Positions 10,748 through 56,412 of a stretch of DNA of 64,000 nucleotides are shown here, in pieces. The DNA is from Trematomus loennbergii (Eukaryota; Chordata; Actinopteri; Perciformes; Nototheniidae). The DNA lies in contig JAAOOA010000060.1 of NCBI GenBank assembly GCA_012861695.1, positions 5,479,683-5,543,682 on the forward strand, given 5' to 3'. Under the pieces are notes generated by a model. It was not told the origin of the DNA. It was given only the letters and a program-made list of their open reading frames with translations, and ran no database searches. Numbering within the stretch: position 1 is the first letter of the stretch; every line of letters begins with the position of its first letter. The translations under genes and the position numbers were made by a program.

Positions 10748-12258
10748 GTACTTTACTGTGACCTTTATTTCATCATACTAGACTTTATATTTGTTTTCCA
10801 CATAATATACTATGATGTATACATACTATAAAAATACTTACTTTACAATAACGGAGAGATAACCAGGGTTATGTCCCAAAAGTTCTGTTTTTTGGGGGTA
10901 ATATAACCATTTTGAGCAGTTTTTCTCTTGTATTAATTCATGAAAAAATACTTTAACTATATCAGCCGAGGAGTTTAAGTATAATTTGCTTGATTCAAAA
11001 CCTAAAATAAGAGTGGAGGATACTTTAGGTCTTCAAACCTGTAAAATACTGATTTTTTTTGTCATTTTAAGACCAAACTAACGGATGAATCGAGAAGATA
11101 TACTTTCAAACTAATCAACACTGAGATTAATTGCTGCCAAAATCTGTTCAATTCAAATCTGAGCATTCATATTCCTTTAAAAAGGGTTTTTCCAGAAACA
11201 TTGACGGGTGATTAAAACCCTTTCATGTAATGTAAGAAGAGGTGAGCACGAAGTACTTTACTGTGACTTTATTTCATCATACTAGACTTAATCTTTGTTT
11301 TCCACATAATATACTATGATGTATACATACTATAAAAACCCACAGACATTTGTACACAGAAATAAACCCACAGACATGTTTTTGTAATACTGTTTTATTA
11401 TTTTTCACATCTTTATTGACAGGAAATCCGAGGCTCAGTGACCGTGTTTCCACGGATCGCCCGTCGCCTCTCCGTCAGAAACACTGTCCTCTGGAAATAA
11501 ATACAATACTGATTTTTTATTTTTTAAAAGAAAAGAAGAAGAAGATTTTCTAACCTACGTCTCAGAGTCTGGAGATGATTCCACATTTATTACTACGTGA
11601 AACTACGGCACGACACATGGAGGGAAACGGATCTGTTTCAGGTGAGAGGAGGAAACGAGACGCAGTGAAATCCTGCAGCTGGAGATCCACGACGTGAGGA
11701 TGAAATACTGAGACCACCTGAGGGGAAGGGTCTGGTTTCTGCAGTTTTTTGGGTTAAAAAAACTAAATATGACTTGTTTTTTTATTAATTCATGGCTGAA
11801 AACCTCAAATATGAGTCGAGGGAGTTTCAGGATACTTTGGGTCCTCAAATCTGTGAAATATTGCCCTCAATTATATAAAACAATATTTACTTTACAATAA
11901 TGGAGAAATAATCAGGGTTATGTCCCAAGAGTTCTGTTTTTTGGGGGTAATATAACAATTTTGAGCAGTTTTTCTCTTGTATTAATTCATGAAAAATACT
12001 TTAACTAGCCGAGGAGTTTAAGTATAAGAGTGGAGGATACTTTAGGTCTTCAAACCTGTAAAATACTGCATTTTTCTGTCATTTTAAGACCAAACTAACG
12101 GATGAATCGAGAAGATATACTTTCAAACTAATCACACTGAGATTAATTGCTGCCTTAATCTGTTCAATTCAAAATCTGAGCATTCATATTCCTTTAAAAG
12201 GGTTTTTCCAGAAACATTGATGGGTGTTAAAACCCTTTAATGTAATGTAAGAAGAGGT
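10748..12258. repeat. Interrupted tandem duplication
   Basis: Block X (10748-10845, GTACTTTACTGTGACCTTT...) recurs at 11251-11340. Block Y (about 10845-11246, including TTATGTCCCAAAAGTTCTG) recurs at about 11884-12258 with small indels. A unique stretch (about 11341-11883) lies between X' and Y'. The layout is X-Y-X'-Z-Y'. No coding potential. Confidence 0.8.
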
Positions 12259-13189
12259 TAGGACATCTTAAGTGTTTATTGATAAATACATGTGAAAGAG
12301 TAGAGTAGATATTTTCTTAAGCTGTAGAATAAAGTACACTGATCAGCTGTTATATGGTGTTACGAGTCTTTATTTTAATTATTTTTGAGGTGTTTCTTAA
12401 GAGAGTAGAGCTGCAGACAGGAAGTCAGACATCATTAAGGGACGGACGAACATACTTAACAAAAGCAGTGAGTATGATGAAGCTAATTTGAGACACTTTT
12501 GGAGGAGCTACGACGCTAAATGTTTAAAGCGTTATTCTCAGGAAGGTGGGCTCAACATTTCATCTGTTTGGGATTTAAAGAACCAGCTGAACAGGAGCGT
12601 GACGAGCGCCACGTAGAAAATAAAAGGAGCTGTTAAAGTGAAATGTAGGCACAGAGAAACAGGACGAGGGTCTCAGCGCCCCGCCAACAGATCCTCATTT
12701 TAAAGATGTTTGTGTATCACTTTTACAGGAATGTCGTGTATTTCTACTTTAGTCTAAACGGCGAGGAGTTCTGCGTTTTCTCGTATAGGATTAATATCCG
12801 CTTCCTCCTCGATTTGGCAAACAAAACAAACTAATTGAATATTAATAATTGTAGTAATAGTCAGAAATCCACTCATTCCAGTTTCTCGTGTGTGATGTTC
12901 TGCCTTTTCAAGACCACTATGATTGCAAATGAAAACACTTGAGCTGTAGGACATTGTAACTTGTTTCTCCATTTTCTGACATACAAAAAAAAAAACAATA
13001 ATCAGCAGGTGAATTAATGGTAAACAAAGTGAACAATCTCCAATACAAGATACTGATTGCTCGAGACACAAGCTGCATGAAAACCAGCACATCAGGACTT
13101 TTTTTCATCCTGTTTCAACACTGTTTTGGTTGTTTGTGAAATAAAAAGCCATGTTTCTCTTGGTGGAAAAGCAGCAGATGAATACATCC
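12259..13189. other. No gene seen
   Basis: Unique-looking intergenic sequence downstream of slco5a1. Short open frames on the minus strand at 12.75-13.1 kb show no known domain. Confidence 0.5.
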
Positions 13190-13207
13190 GGCCAGCAGGG
13201 GGCGTCG
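13190..13207 (+). promoter_or_regulatory. CTCF-like binding site
   Basis: GGCCAGCAGGGGGCGTCGG matches the vertebrate CTCF core (CCANNAGRGGGCGC-type) at nearly every informative position. It lies about 1.6 kb past the slco5a1 stop codon, between the gene and the U2 array, a plausible place for a boundary. Assigned by motif only. Confidence 0.5.
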
Positions 13208-14325
13208 GAGGAACGCTGTAACAGGAAGCTGCTCTTTAGGAAACAAGTGGGTTGTTAGGAAATAATACTGTGAGTAAAAAACGTCCAGCCAAATTCATTT
13301 TAAAGTTATTTAACACTGATTTGCGTTTAAAACGGGTTGCGTTCATTTGTCTCGAAGACTTTTAGAGCCACAAAATATTAAATAATAGCGTAATAAGAAG
13401 TGCTTGATGAAATGAGTTTGGCACATTAACTACTGGGTCTGATCTGGAGCTAAAACCATTAGCGATTAGCCGACAGACACAAATGTTCTGATGATAATCA
13501 ATTAGACATTAAGACGCTTCTCAAATCTCATTTGCTGCGTTGAATTTCTTTGGATTTTTTGGACGAAATGTGATGGGCTTTTTTTCCACATCTTTCTAAC
13601 TGTTTCTCTTCAGATCAAGCAATTAATCGATACGGTAGTTAATCGAGGAATAGTTAGTAGTTTATAGATTAAGAAAACAATCGTCAGCTGCAGCTCTTCA
13701 GTAGATTTCTCTGCACTTTGTCCAGTGATTTTCTTTTGACTAAATGTCTAAAACTTTTCCTTTGACGTTCAGATCAGTGCAAAGCCTATGCAGTCATTAC
13801 CCAGAAATCATTGGGACTACTTTTTAAAATGCTAAGCAAGAAACTAACTCCTCCAATCAAGGATCCATCCCAGAATTCAGCAGCAGCTTTTCTGAGAGAA
13901 CAGACTACACTACTTCTAAATTCTGTAGAAACGTCCGTTAAAGAGTCCTCTGATCCGATCGCGTCTCCAAGCAAAGTTTATTTTCTCCTCAGGAATGTGG
14001 TCAGGAGGAAAATGCAGATTTGGGGTAAACCACTTATCAAGTCAGGAGGGTGTATGGATGCATTGTTTGGAGCTGGACAATCCGACTTCCAGCGGTAATA
14101 CTTGGCGTTATCGAGTCAGGAGGCCTGGCATCAAACAGGAATTCATTCTGTGTTTCCAAGCTGCTTAACCCACTGACCTCTGGGGGTCTTTTCACGATCA
14201 AAAAATGACCCAAAAAGAACAAACAAAAATGGACGCTAAAACATTTTTTTTCAACACATAGCACCATGTCATCGGTTTCCGGTTCTGAACACTTGGTTGC
14301 AGAATGTCACATTTCCAAAGGTTTT
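13208..14325. other. No gene seen
   Basis: Intergenic sequence 3' of slco5a1. The open frames near 13.8-14.1 kb on both strands are not recognisable as genes. Confidence 0.45.
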
Positions 14326-14350
14326 TTTATTTTATTTTTTTATTTTATTT
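14326..14350 (-). terminator. slco5a1: Candidate poly(A) signals of slco5a1
   Basis: A cluster of overlapping AATAAA hexamers on the minus strand (TTTATT on plus at 14326 and 14331, with more to 14350), about 420 nt after the stop codon. A single earlier AATAAA is at 14721-14726, only 40 nt after the stop. Which is used is unknown. Confidence 0.35.
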
Positions 14351-14764
14351 GTGAGAGTCAGGAAAACAAAACAAAATGGCGGTGAGGAGATAAAGAAGGA
14401 GGCGAAGCTGAGGTATCTGTTCACGCTTTTTTCTTTGTGAGGGGGTGACAGAAGGCACATTTTGCCGAGGGCAGGGAGGGGTTTTATTTCTTGAAGCGAT
14501 GAACTCTCCAAAGCTTTTTGTCCGCTGATGGATGACAAAGAAAAAACACTTCTTCCGATTATTTCACCAACCAATCAAAAAGCTGCATTTCCTCCTCACA
14601 GAATCACATGCTCTGTTTCCAGTTGACGGTGTTTTTTGACCCAGAAGCCGCGTTGAGAGGGTCTTGATGATCTGTGTGATGATTGAGAGCCGCTAAAAAC
14701 CATCTGATCGGATTTTTAGATTTATTTTCTCTGATTTTATCGCCTGCCCCCCGTTTTTCAACCT

Positions 14765-48130
<33,366 letters not shown>

Positions 48131-49740
48131 TATTTCCAGTCTTTTTTTGAGGGGTTAGAAGAATAACCAAGCCTTTCTTACGTCTCACAGTTCAGGGGCT
48201 GCTGTCCATTACATTCATTATTTATAGCTACTCCCACATATACAGTCTGGCACACAAAGAGGCCTCCAAAAAAAAAAGGAAAAGTAGACTCACAGCTTAT
48301 CTGCAGTGCAGGCTGGACAGCAGCTGGTTATCTCGTCATGCACACTTCTGCCACCATTTAATCCGGAAGGTGGAAAACACTCAGGCCTGATCTGTTCGCC
48401 CAGCTGAGCTCCGGGTTTCTTTGCAGATGCAAAACATTTCCACTCGATGGCTTCCCTCAGCAGGACGCTTCTGCTCCCCCGGCAGGGATGAAATGAACTT
48501 GCACAGCATCCCTGACCCCCCTGCCAATAAAGATCACACTGTTATAATAAAGCTTTTGGGAACATTAGATGATGGTGCACCCCCTTTTCCTCATAACTCC
48601 TCCCCAAGTCAAGGGCATCACTCCCCCCTCCCTACCCCTACCCGTCCCGATGGTATCTCCGCACCAGCTGTCCTCCAGTTGTCATTTAGTGGCAATATTT
48701 CTGCGTAAATCCCTGGAGATGTGTGTGGAGAAAATGGGAAAATTGGTAAAAATGGGAGAGCCGTCGAGGAAAAGGCGACTGAGAGGGAGCTCGGGTACTA
48801 AAGGCTGCACAGAAACACCGCAGTGCTCAGCTGCTCTCAGTCGCTGTTTTGAAAACAACTGAGTCAAGCTGCAGAGATTATTAAAGCAAGGGAGAGTGGA
48901 AGAGGACATTTCAAAATAAAAGCCTAGTTTGTGTACTCCAGCTGTGCTGTGACGTATGTAGAAAAAACACTGATATTACAAGTTGTGTCGTAAAAAGCAT
49001 GTTTCTTTTTGGGTTAATCACACACAATATGACATGTAAAATAGCTCTAATGTTTATTTCACCATTAAATAGTGAATATACTAAAATGTCGCGATATATA
49101 TTGTATTTTAACAAGTCTATTCTTACTTTTAAATAGTACACTAAGTTAATATGTTGAGCAAATTGTTATTTAATGGAGTATTCTATTGTATTCTGTATAT
49201 TTTATAGTGTTTAGATACTCCTCTGAATATAGGTATTTTTACTGAGAATATTTATCTATTGTTTATTTACATTTTTAATTGGTTTATCTTTATTTTATCT
49301 GTATTGTATCATTTTTTAAGTCGTTTTGTTATTAGTGTTTGGTAAGTGACTGTCAAAATGCTTATTTCCCAATGTGGGATATATAAAGTATCTATATATC
49401 TAGTTTATTTTTAAAGTATAACCGGAAGTCTTCCTTCACTGCACGGCTAACGTCCAAGCTAACGGCTAACCCGCAGAGATAACGTTCACTTATGGATAAA
49501 ACAGCAACAACAACAATATTGACTCATCGTTTCACTCACCTGTCTCTCCGGAGCGACCACACGGTTCTTTAAACCTTCATGTCCGAGTTAAACCATAAAC
49601 TCTGGAAGGACATTTGGTTAAAAGCCGACAAAAACACATTCATGTCAAATAAAAACTCACCTACAAAACATCGAGTTAGACAGGAAACACCGGAAGCACT
49701 TCAAAATAAAAACACGACGGGTCTGATTTAAAGGACACTG
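48131..49740 (-). promoter_or_regulatory. slco5a1: slco5a1 5' flank with candidate first exon
   Basis: The 5' untranslated region and promoter must lie here or beyond. Candidate features on the minus strand around 49,420-49,700 are two consensus donors (ACAG|GTGAGTG at about 49,540 and TGTAG|GTGAGTT at about 49,659) and an ETS-like GTGCTTCCGGTG at about 49,690. These would fit one or two non-coding first exons, but no transcript evidence exists, and the 49,630-49,740 part is itself duplicated at 54,925-55,036. Confidence 0.3.
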
Positions 49741-49766
49741 AACGTTATCTCTTTTTTATTTAGGCA

Positions 49767-50363
49767 CAGTGGTGTAAAGTAACTAAGTACATTTACTCAA
49801 GTACTGTACTTAAGTACAATTTTGAGATACTTACATGTTATGCTACTCTGTACTTCTTCTACTCCACTACAATTCAGAGGTAAATGGTATACTTTTACTC
49901 CATTACATGTATTTAATACCTTTAGTTACTTACAGATGTGGATGAATGATGTGAAATATACCAACTCTTAAATCAGACTTTAGTTCCACCTGGAGTAAAT
50001 TCACAAGCTACCCTGCAGTATACAAAGTCATTCAAACTAGCTGCACCTTTACCAGCTTTGAGAACACTTTAATGATCAATCATTATAAAACATATCATAT
50101 ATATTATTCTGAAATGGACCAATCTGCACAATGACTACTTTTACTGTCGCTACTTTAACTATATTTTGATGATAATACTTTTCTACTTTTACTTAGTAAC
50201 ATTTTGAATGCAGGACTTTTACTGTAACAGAGTATTCCTACACTCTGGTACTTCTACTTTTACTCAAGAACAAGACCTGAGTACTTCTACTTTTACTCTC
50301 AAGTACAAGATCTGAGTACTTCTACTTTTACTCAAGTACAAGATCTTAGTTATCCCACCTCTG
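49767..50363. mobile_element. Tol2-like hAT MITE, copy A
   Basis: Begins CAGTGGTGTAAAGTAACTAA and ends ATCCCACCTCTG, with internal GAGTACTTCTACTTTTACTC subterminal repeats, the style of Tol2-related hAT elements. No clean 8-bp duplication. Its right part is shared with copy B at 56,848. Confidence 0.75.
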
Positions 50364-51601
50364 GCAGTGAGATATTTAAATACATATACCCAAATTCAAC
50401 TTAATGAGGCCTAAAGAACACTTTGTTCTAGATATGTGGTGCGAAAAAAACGGAACAATGCTTCTAAATGTGTAATTTTATTAGTATATCATCACCTTCA
50501 CACAATTTATGTTGTACATTTCACCAGGGCCAGGATGTGATGAAACATCCCAGCATTCACAGCAAACTAAATCCTAAAAACCAAACCAAGGATAACAAGG
50601 AACATAATAACAAGCATATATGAGTAAATACAAATAAAATCAGCAAAAGTTATATTGATGTTCAAACAGAGAATAAAATGTAATAAACTTCATTTTTAAT
50701 GTTACATCAGTGTTAGATAAGATGATATTTGTAATAAAAGATACATCATTTGCATTTCCTTTCAAGACTTTGACAATAAACAAAATTAAATAAGGGATCT
50801 AAATAAAAAGATACTCCCTGAAAAGTTAAAGGCACCAAAGCACACCTTAGTTCTTTATAGTGGAAAACATGCAAAGAGGGACCTCTGGTGGGGAATTTAA
50901 AATCTGCAAATAGCTCACAGTGAGCAGGATGGAAGATTAAAGTTGATTTGAAGCCACGTTAAACATTAACCCAATGAGTATAAGTATTCAAATTGAATAC
51001 TGCTTCAACACTATGCATGCTATAATACACAACCTTTACCCAACAGCACATTTACTTAATTACTGCATCATTATGACAAAAGATTATTTAAATGGAGTAT
51101 GATTCATGTTTTAGATGCAAAATCTAATTATTATAATTGTAATTAAAATAGGTAATATTTAAACTCACAATCAGTTTATACAATATGATAGAGACATGAA
51201 TACAACAATAACAGCACAGCATCTTAATTAATCAATTCAGAACCATTTAGGAACAATTACTACTTACATTTGACCTTTACTGCAAATAAAATAGTAAATG
51301 TATGGTATAGTGAATGCTGAGTACTTTTCCAGCATTTTTTTGTCATTTTAAAATCTACAAATGTAAACAATGTCCAGTGCTTTAAATGTTTGGGTTTTCT
51401 TCAGTTGTGGAAACATTGTAGCATTTTCCTAAACAAATAATACAGGAATGATGATTGCAAAATCTTTAAACGAACTGCATAGCAAATATACCTTCTAGCA
51501 GTCACAGGCACTAACATAAAGTGCCAACCACTCTGCATTTACAAAAAAAACGTTGTCTAGTATCTGAGGATTACCCTTTTCCTCTCAATAACTTCTTAAG
51601 C

Positions 51602-53220
51602 TCACAACATCTCAGCAGTGTTTCCAACGGGAGCATAAAGACGAAGTCCTGCATAGAGAGGCTGAGTGAAGGTGGTCTGACTGTGGAGGAGGGTCATGGT
51701 TTCTTCTGAGACGCTGTAGAAGGACAGAATACCTGCACTGTGATCCAGGTAAACTCCTACTTTGGAGGACTGAGGACCTGAGAGGAGTTGGGTTTTCTTA
51801 TGTCTGAAATCATAACGACCATTGTAAAAACCTAATGCCCATGACTTTTCACTATCTCCAAATTGCTTTTACAGTGTTATATCTTTGTATGCTACAGCCA
51901 CTTCAACTCCTCCCACACCTTTCTCCACCTCCCAGTAACAACGTCCAGGCAGACTCTCTTTACTCAGGACCTGATGATACTTAATGAACCTTTCTATGTG
52001 ACTAGGATAACTTTGTCCGAGCTTGAAGTTACTTTTTGGTTCCTCTCAGATACAAAAGAAGATGTGTGTGTGCTGTGTTTGGATCCAGTGTGATTTGACG
52101 TGAGTATTTTAAGAATTCATCTCTGGTCGTGGGCTGTGGTTGTGACAGCAACGTGTCCACATCACCCACTGTCAGATAACGTTTGTCCATTTATCTCTCA
52201 GGACGTCCAGTAGTTTATCTCTGAATTTTGACAAAGCTGCTTTCACATCTTCAAGGTAGCTAGAGGAAGGACGTTGATGCTGGATGAGTGGTAGATGAGG
52301 GGTAGCTTGAATAAACTGGGTGTGATCCTCTGTGTGAGAGAGCAACTCCAGTGCGGCGTCTTTCTTCTTCAGCTCAGCCATCTCCTGCTCCAGCTTCTCC
52401 TGAAGCTCTCTGACTCGACTCACTTCACTCTTCTGCTGGGATCTGACCTGCTGCTTCACATCAGAGCTTCTTTTCTCCATGAGACGATCAGCTCAGTGAA
52501 CATCTTCTCACTGTCCTCCACTGCTTTATCAGCAGAGTCATTGACGGCCTCCACCTCCTGCTGAAGCAGCTTCACCTCCTTCTCTCTGTCCTGGATTCTC
52601 TGCTGGATGTTTTGTCGACTCCCCTCCAGCTCTCTCTGCCTCTCAGTCCTCTCTGCTGCAGCTGACACTGTGTCGTGGCCTTTGTGTTCGTCAACAGAGC
52701 AGAGATAACAGATAACTGCTGATCAGTGCGGCAGAACATCTTCATCACCTCGTCGTGACGAGAGCAGATGCTCTCCTGGAGCTTCTTGGAGGGCTCCACC
52801 AGCTTGTGTTTTCCAAAGGCAGGAGATTCATAATGAGGCTGGAGGTGTTTCACAGTAAGAGATCAGACACTGCAGACAGGACTTACAGGCTCTCAGTTTC
52901 TCCCAGTGCAGACATCACAGGCCACATCTTCAGCTCCAGCATAGCAGTGATCAGCAGGAGCTCTTGGAGTCCAGTCTTCTTCTGTTTCTCACTAAATCTG
53001 CTAACATGATGCTTTTCAGCAGGACAGGCCTCGGTGTGAAGCTCTGCCTACACTGAGGGCAGCTGTAGACTTCCTTCTCATCCTCTTTGTCCCAGTGGGT
53101 TTTAATACACTTCATGCAGAAACTGTGTCCACAGGAAGTAGTCGCAGGATCCTTAAGTACATCCAGACATATCGAACAGCAAATTGCGTCCTGGTCCAGC
53201 TGAGCTCCTTTCTGCGCCAT
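51602..53220 (-). pseudogene. TRIM E3 ligase-like gene (RING/B-box/PRY-SPRY), copy A, frameshifted
   Basis: Intronless, about 1.62 kb. From ATG 53220 the frame reads [10 protein letters not shown] then a C3HC4 RING ([23 protein letters not shown]), a second zinc-binding/B-box region (HYESPAFGKHKLVEPSKKLQ, CSRHDEVMKMFCRTDQQ), a coiled coil (RQRELEGSRQNIQQRIQDRE; EKLEQEMAELKKKD), and a C-terminal PRY-SPRY (VGVYLDH at about 51,740). This is the architecture of fish TRIM16/TRIM25-like and finTRIM proteins, ubiquitin ligases often linked to antiviral immunity. At least five one-base losses break the frame, at about 52,998, 52,963, 52,708, 52,486 and 52,172, with others in the SPRY part. Either a young pseudogene or a badly polished copy. 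No symbol assigned. Confidence 0.85.
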
Positions 53221-53424
53221 TATACCTCCTTACAGCGAGTTACAGTCTGCAGTTATATAGCCTGCCAGCTCACTCACACATGGTTATGATTCACCTACAT
53301 CAAAACTTAGTTCAGTGAAGGGGAGGGAACAAGTGATTATCTGTGAGATCTACAGAAAGTAGGACGGGCTTACACGCTTAACTTCATTCCAGAAAGAGGA
53401 GCGGCCTTATAAGATACAGGGTTC

Positions 53425-53525
53425 AAGGATTCAAGATTTCAAGGCTTTTATTGTCATTCGTACATAGCAACAGTGTAGTTATGTCGATGGAAATCTTAGA
53501 TCACGGCTCCTCCAACAGTGCAACA
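53425..53525. mobile_element. LINE 3'-tail-like fragment
   Basis: CAAGGCTTTTATTGTCATTC and GTAGTTATGTCGATG, also found at 33,592 and, in part, in reverse near 31,215. It is a dispersed fish non-LTR tail, present only in copy A of the duplication. Confidence 0.5.
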
Positions 53526-54687
53526 CAATAAAACAGATAACAGGTGTGTTTAGTACTCTTTATTCCCGGAATCAAGCACATGTGACAACAGGACTTTGAG
53601 CTGACTGAATGATCTTTTAAATGGACGATACGCTGCCAAATAAATTAAGTGGAGCACAAGGGACAATATTTCCCTTTGTAATGTAGTGGAGTATAAGTAT
53701 AGGATAGTATATATAAAATACTTTAAAGTACAAGAACTACTAGAGTACATTTTCTTAGTCACTTTTGAACTTGTATGTAATGTGCTGTAAAATGAACTGT
53801 GTTTTATTTATTTTTAAATATAATTTGTATTGAATACATTTGTATTTCTGATAGTAAAAGCCAGAATGAAATGAAGATTAATCCAATCAAAAGGAGCCTT
53901 GTATTTAAATGACCTGCTTCTTGAAAAATTAGGGACAACTAAAGTGAACACATTTAAAGATAAACCTTATCCAATGAAACTGTCTTCTAGATTGAGGCTG
54001 CAGCCAATTGGTGACTTCTTAAATACTGACAAAAGAAGATCCTTAATGCCTGCATCATTTTACAGTAATATCATATCACAGTTCCTTCATGCTGCCACAT
54101 GGAGCCACCAGTGCTCCATGTTTCCTGTAATGCAACTTCAAGTGACTTTCTCAGCCAAACAAAAACCTGCATTGGTTGTAAGCAAGCAATCGTTTTCATG
54201 TTTAAAGAGCTATTTTATTATTTATGGTGGAAATAAACTAAGTGCATTTACTCAAATTCTGTATTCAAGCTGAATTTATATACAGTATTATAGACAGGAT
54301 GCGTGTACCTGCGTTTCATTTGTTTTTTCTTACTGAACCAGTAAAGGGAAAAGCGACTGCAATACTTTTTTACCTTATAATAAATGTCCAGAGATCTTTC
54401 GAGCGAGGGGGCAGGAAGGAATACACTGAAGTTATTTCAAAATAAAAGCCCTCGTCTGGTGAACACGGGATGTATTAACTTATCGTTAGAAATAACAAGA
54501 GAGAGCCGTAGAGACAGTCATTAATGTCCTCTCAAAGTCTATTTTGATATGACTAGTTTTCCAATGTTCGATTTATTTGTGAAAGACATTGATCCATAAC
54601 TCAAACACAAACGATGTCTCTTAACAACCATAGTTAGGTAGACGAGCAGGTTCAGCCTTATTTGCCTGCTGGTTGAATACTAAATTC

Positions 54688-54889
54688 TATCGTGCCGAGA
54701 GACGGGAGTCAGAGGCGGTGTGTCAAAGAGAAAACTAGTCTTTATTCAACATGGAACAGCATGTAAACAAACTGAAGCCCGGGGAAACTGACTGACCGGT
54801 AAAACGAAAGTTCCTCTAAACTAAAATGTCCATGTGGAACAATAACCCCACCATAGTTCCGTGGGTGAATTATGTCAACCCACCACACA
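54688..54889 (-). repeat. Ty3/Gypsy LTR, copy 1
   Basis: 202 bp, aligning end to end with copies at 55,038 and 63,450. On the minus strand it starts TGTGTGGTGGGTTGACAT, has an AATAAAGAC poly(A) signal about 60 bp before the end, and finishes CTCTCGGCACGATA (TACA in the other copies). It is followed on the right by about 35 bp of internal sequence and a G-rich polypurine tract. Confidence 0.8.
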
Positions 54890-54924
54890 AGCCCCCCCGG
54901 ATTCACCCATAGTCAAAATCCTCG

Positions 54925-55036
54925 AGACAAAAACACATTCATGTCAAATAAAAACTCACCTAAAACATCGAGTTAGACAGAAAACACTCGAAGCAATTCA
55001 AAATAAAAGCACGACGGGCGTGATTTAAAGGAGGTT
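54925..55036. repeat. Copy of the slco5a1 5'-flank segment 49,630-49,740
   Basis: GACAAAAACACATTCATGTC, AATAAAAACTCACCT and ATCGAGTTAGACAG are shared with 49,630-49,740 at about 90% identity by eye. The ETS-like core is mutated here (CTCGAAGC against CCGGAAGC). Confidence 0.8.
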
Positions 55037-55037
55037 G

Positions 55038-55243
55038 TGTAGTGCCGAGAGACAGGAGTCGGAGGCGGTGTATCGAAGGTACTAAGTTAGCTTTATGGAG
55101 CATCAGAAACACACATGTTATCAGGTGAAGCCCGGGAAGACAAGAAAAGAGGGCACACAGTAAGTACAGTTAACATATGTGTCCGTGCGGAACAATACCC
55201 CCAACCCATAGTTCCGTGGATGAATTATGTCAATCACCACACA
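55038..55243 (-). repeat. Ty3/Gypsy LTR, copy 2 (3' LTR of deleted element)
   Basis: About 206 bp, same boundaries (TGTAGTGCCGAGAG... to ...CACCACACA on plus). It abuts a G-rich polypurine tract (AGCCCCCC on plus) and the integrase-tail remnant, so it is the 3' LTR of the minus-strand element at 55,244-56,760. Confidence 0.82.
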
Positions 55244-56261
55244 AGCCCCCCAGAATTCAACCATGGACACAATCCTAGCGTCCGGGAGGAAGCACCACAG
55301 GGGCCGAGGAGGGCGGGGACGCAGGCGAGGGCCGGGCCAGGGGCCGGGCCAGGGGCGCCCTAACGAGGGCGAGGGCATCCCCACCGAAGGGTGGGGGGCG
55401 GGCCATGGGAGGACGGAGGACACCTGTCCCGGCGTCGCATGACCCTGAACGGGCCGTCGGAAGGGGGGCGCAGGAGAGGGCAGGGGCCCCAACGAGGGCG
55501 AGGCTATCTCCACCGGGGGGTGGGGGGCGGGCCATGGAACGGGCTGTCGTAAGGGGGGCCGCAGGGGGCCGTGGTAGGCGTCGTGGCGAATGAAGACAAC
55601 ATCCGCCAACCGTAGAAAGCTGGGTCACTGTGCTGCGACGTGGGGACGGGCGTGAATGTCCCGGTGGTCCCCAGCAGGGAGGAGCGCTGCCCGGCCGCAG
55701 GCGAGGGCACAGCGGCGGCGAGCATGAAGTTCCCGGGAGGAAGGAGCGGTATCCCGGGAGGAAGGAGCCGTGGACAGGGGAGAGGCCAGACGGGGTCCAG
55801 AAGTGCGTCACCCAGGCGCCGACGAAAGCGTGGGCGACGGCCGAAGCTGCCGTCGAGGTGAACCGTGAGCCGAACCGTGAGCCGCGGTTAGAGGAGAGGC
55901 CAGACAGGGTCCCGAAGCAAGCCACCCACGGGCCGATGAAAGCATGGGCGACGTCCGAAACCGTCAAGGCGAGGGGAGACGGGGTCCCGAAGCGCGCACC
56001 CAGGCGCGATGAAAGCGTAGGCGACGTCCGAACCGCCGTTGAGGTGTGAAACAGAGAGAGGGTCCACACGAGGCTGACCTAGACATGGCCGAACCTCCTC
56101 TCAGGCACCGGAAAAGCTCAAAAGGGTCGTCCTGTCCACTATCGAAAACAGGTAGGTGAATTGTGAGAGGATCCACACGAGGTCGACCAGACATGGTTGA
56201 ACCTCCTCTCCGGCACCACAAAAAAAAAGGGTTAACAGTTGGATGTTAACAGATGGATGTC

Positions 56262-56412
56262 GTTAGCTGCTAGCCGTTAGCTGTTAGTCGTCGTCGTTAG
56301 TCGTCGTTGTTAGCCGTTAGCTGCTAGCCGTTAGCTGCCAGTCGTCATCGTTAGCCGTTAGCTGTTAGTCGTCGTCGTTAGCCGTTAGCTGTAAGCCGTT
56401 AGCCATTAGTCG
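56262..56412. repeat. GTTAGC-type tandem repeat
   Basis: Irregular array of TAGCCGTTAGCTG and TTAGTCGTCGTCG units within the Gypsy remnant. Confidence 0.85.

Larger units (their letters stand above)
49877..54889. repeat. Segmental duplication, copy A
   Basis: This region aligns in the same orientation to 56,848-63,652: MITE interior, AT-rich 3' flank (50,440-51,500), TRIM gene, 5' flank (53,230-54,480) and Gypsy LTR. It lacks the 1.97 kb TTAA insertion present in copy B. Confidence 0.88.

Noticed and set aside
55275..56069. 264-codon open frame on minus
   Set aside because: Compositional effect of GC-rich sequence and internal duplication in the Gypsy remnant; the recognisable integrase piece is in a different frame.
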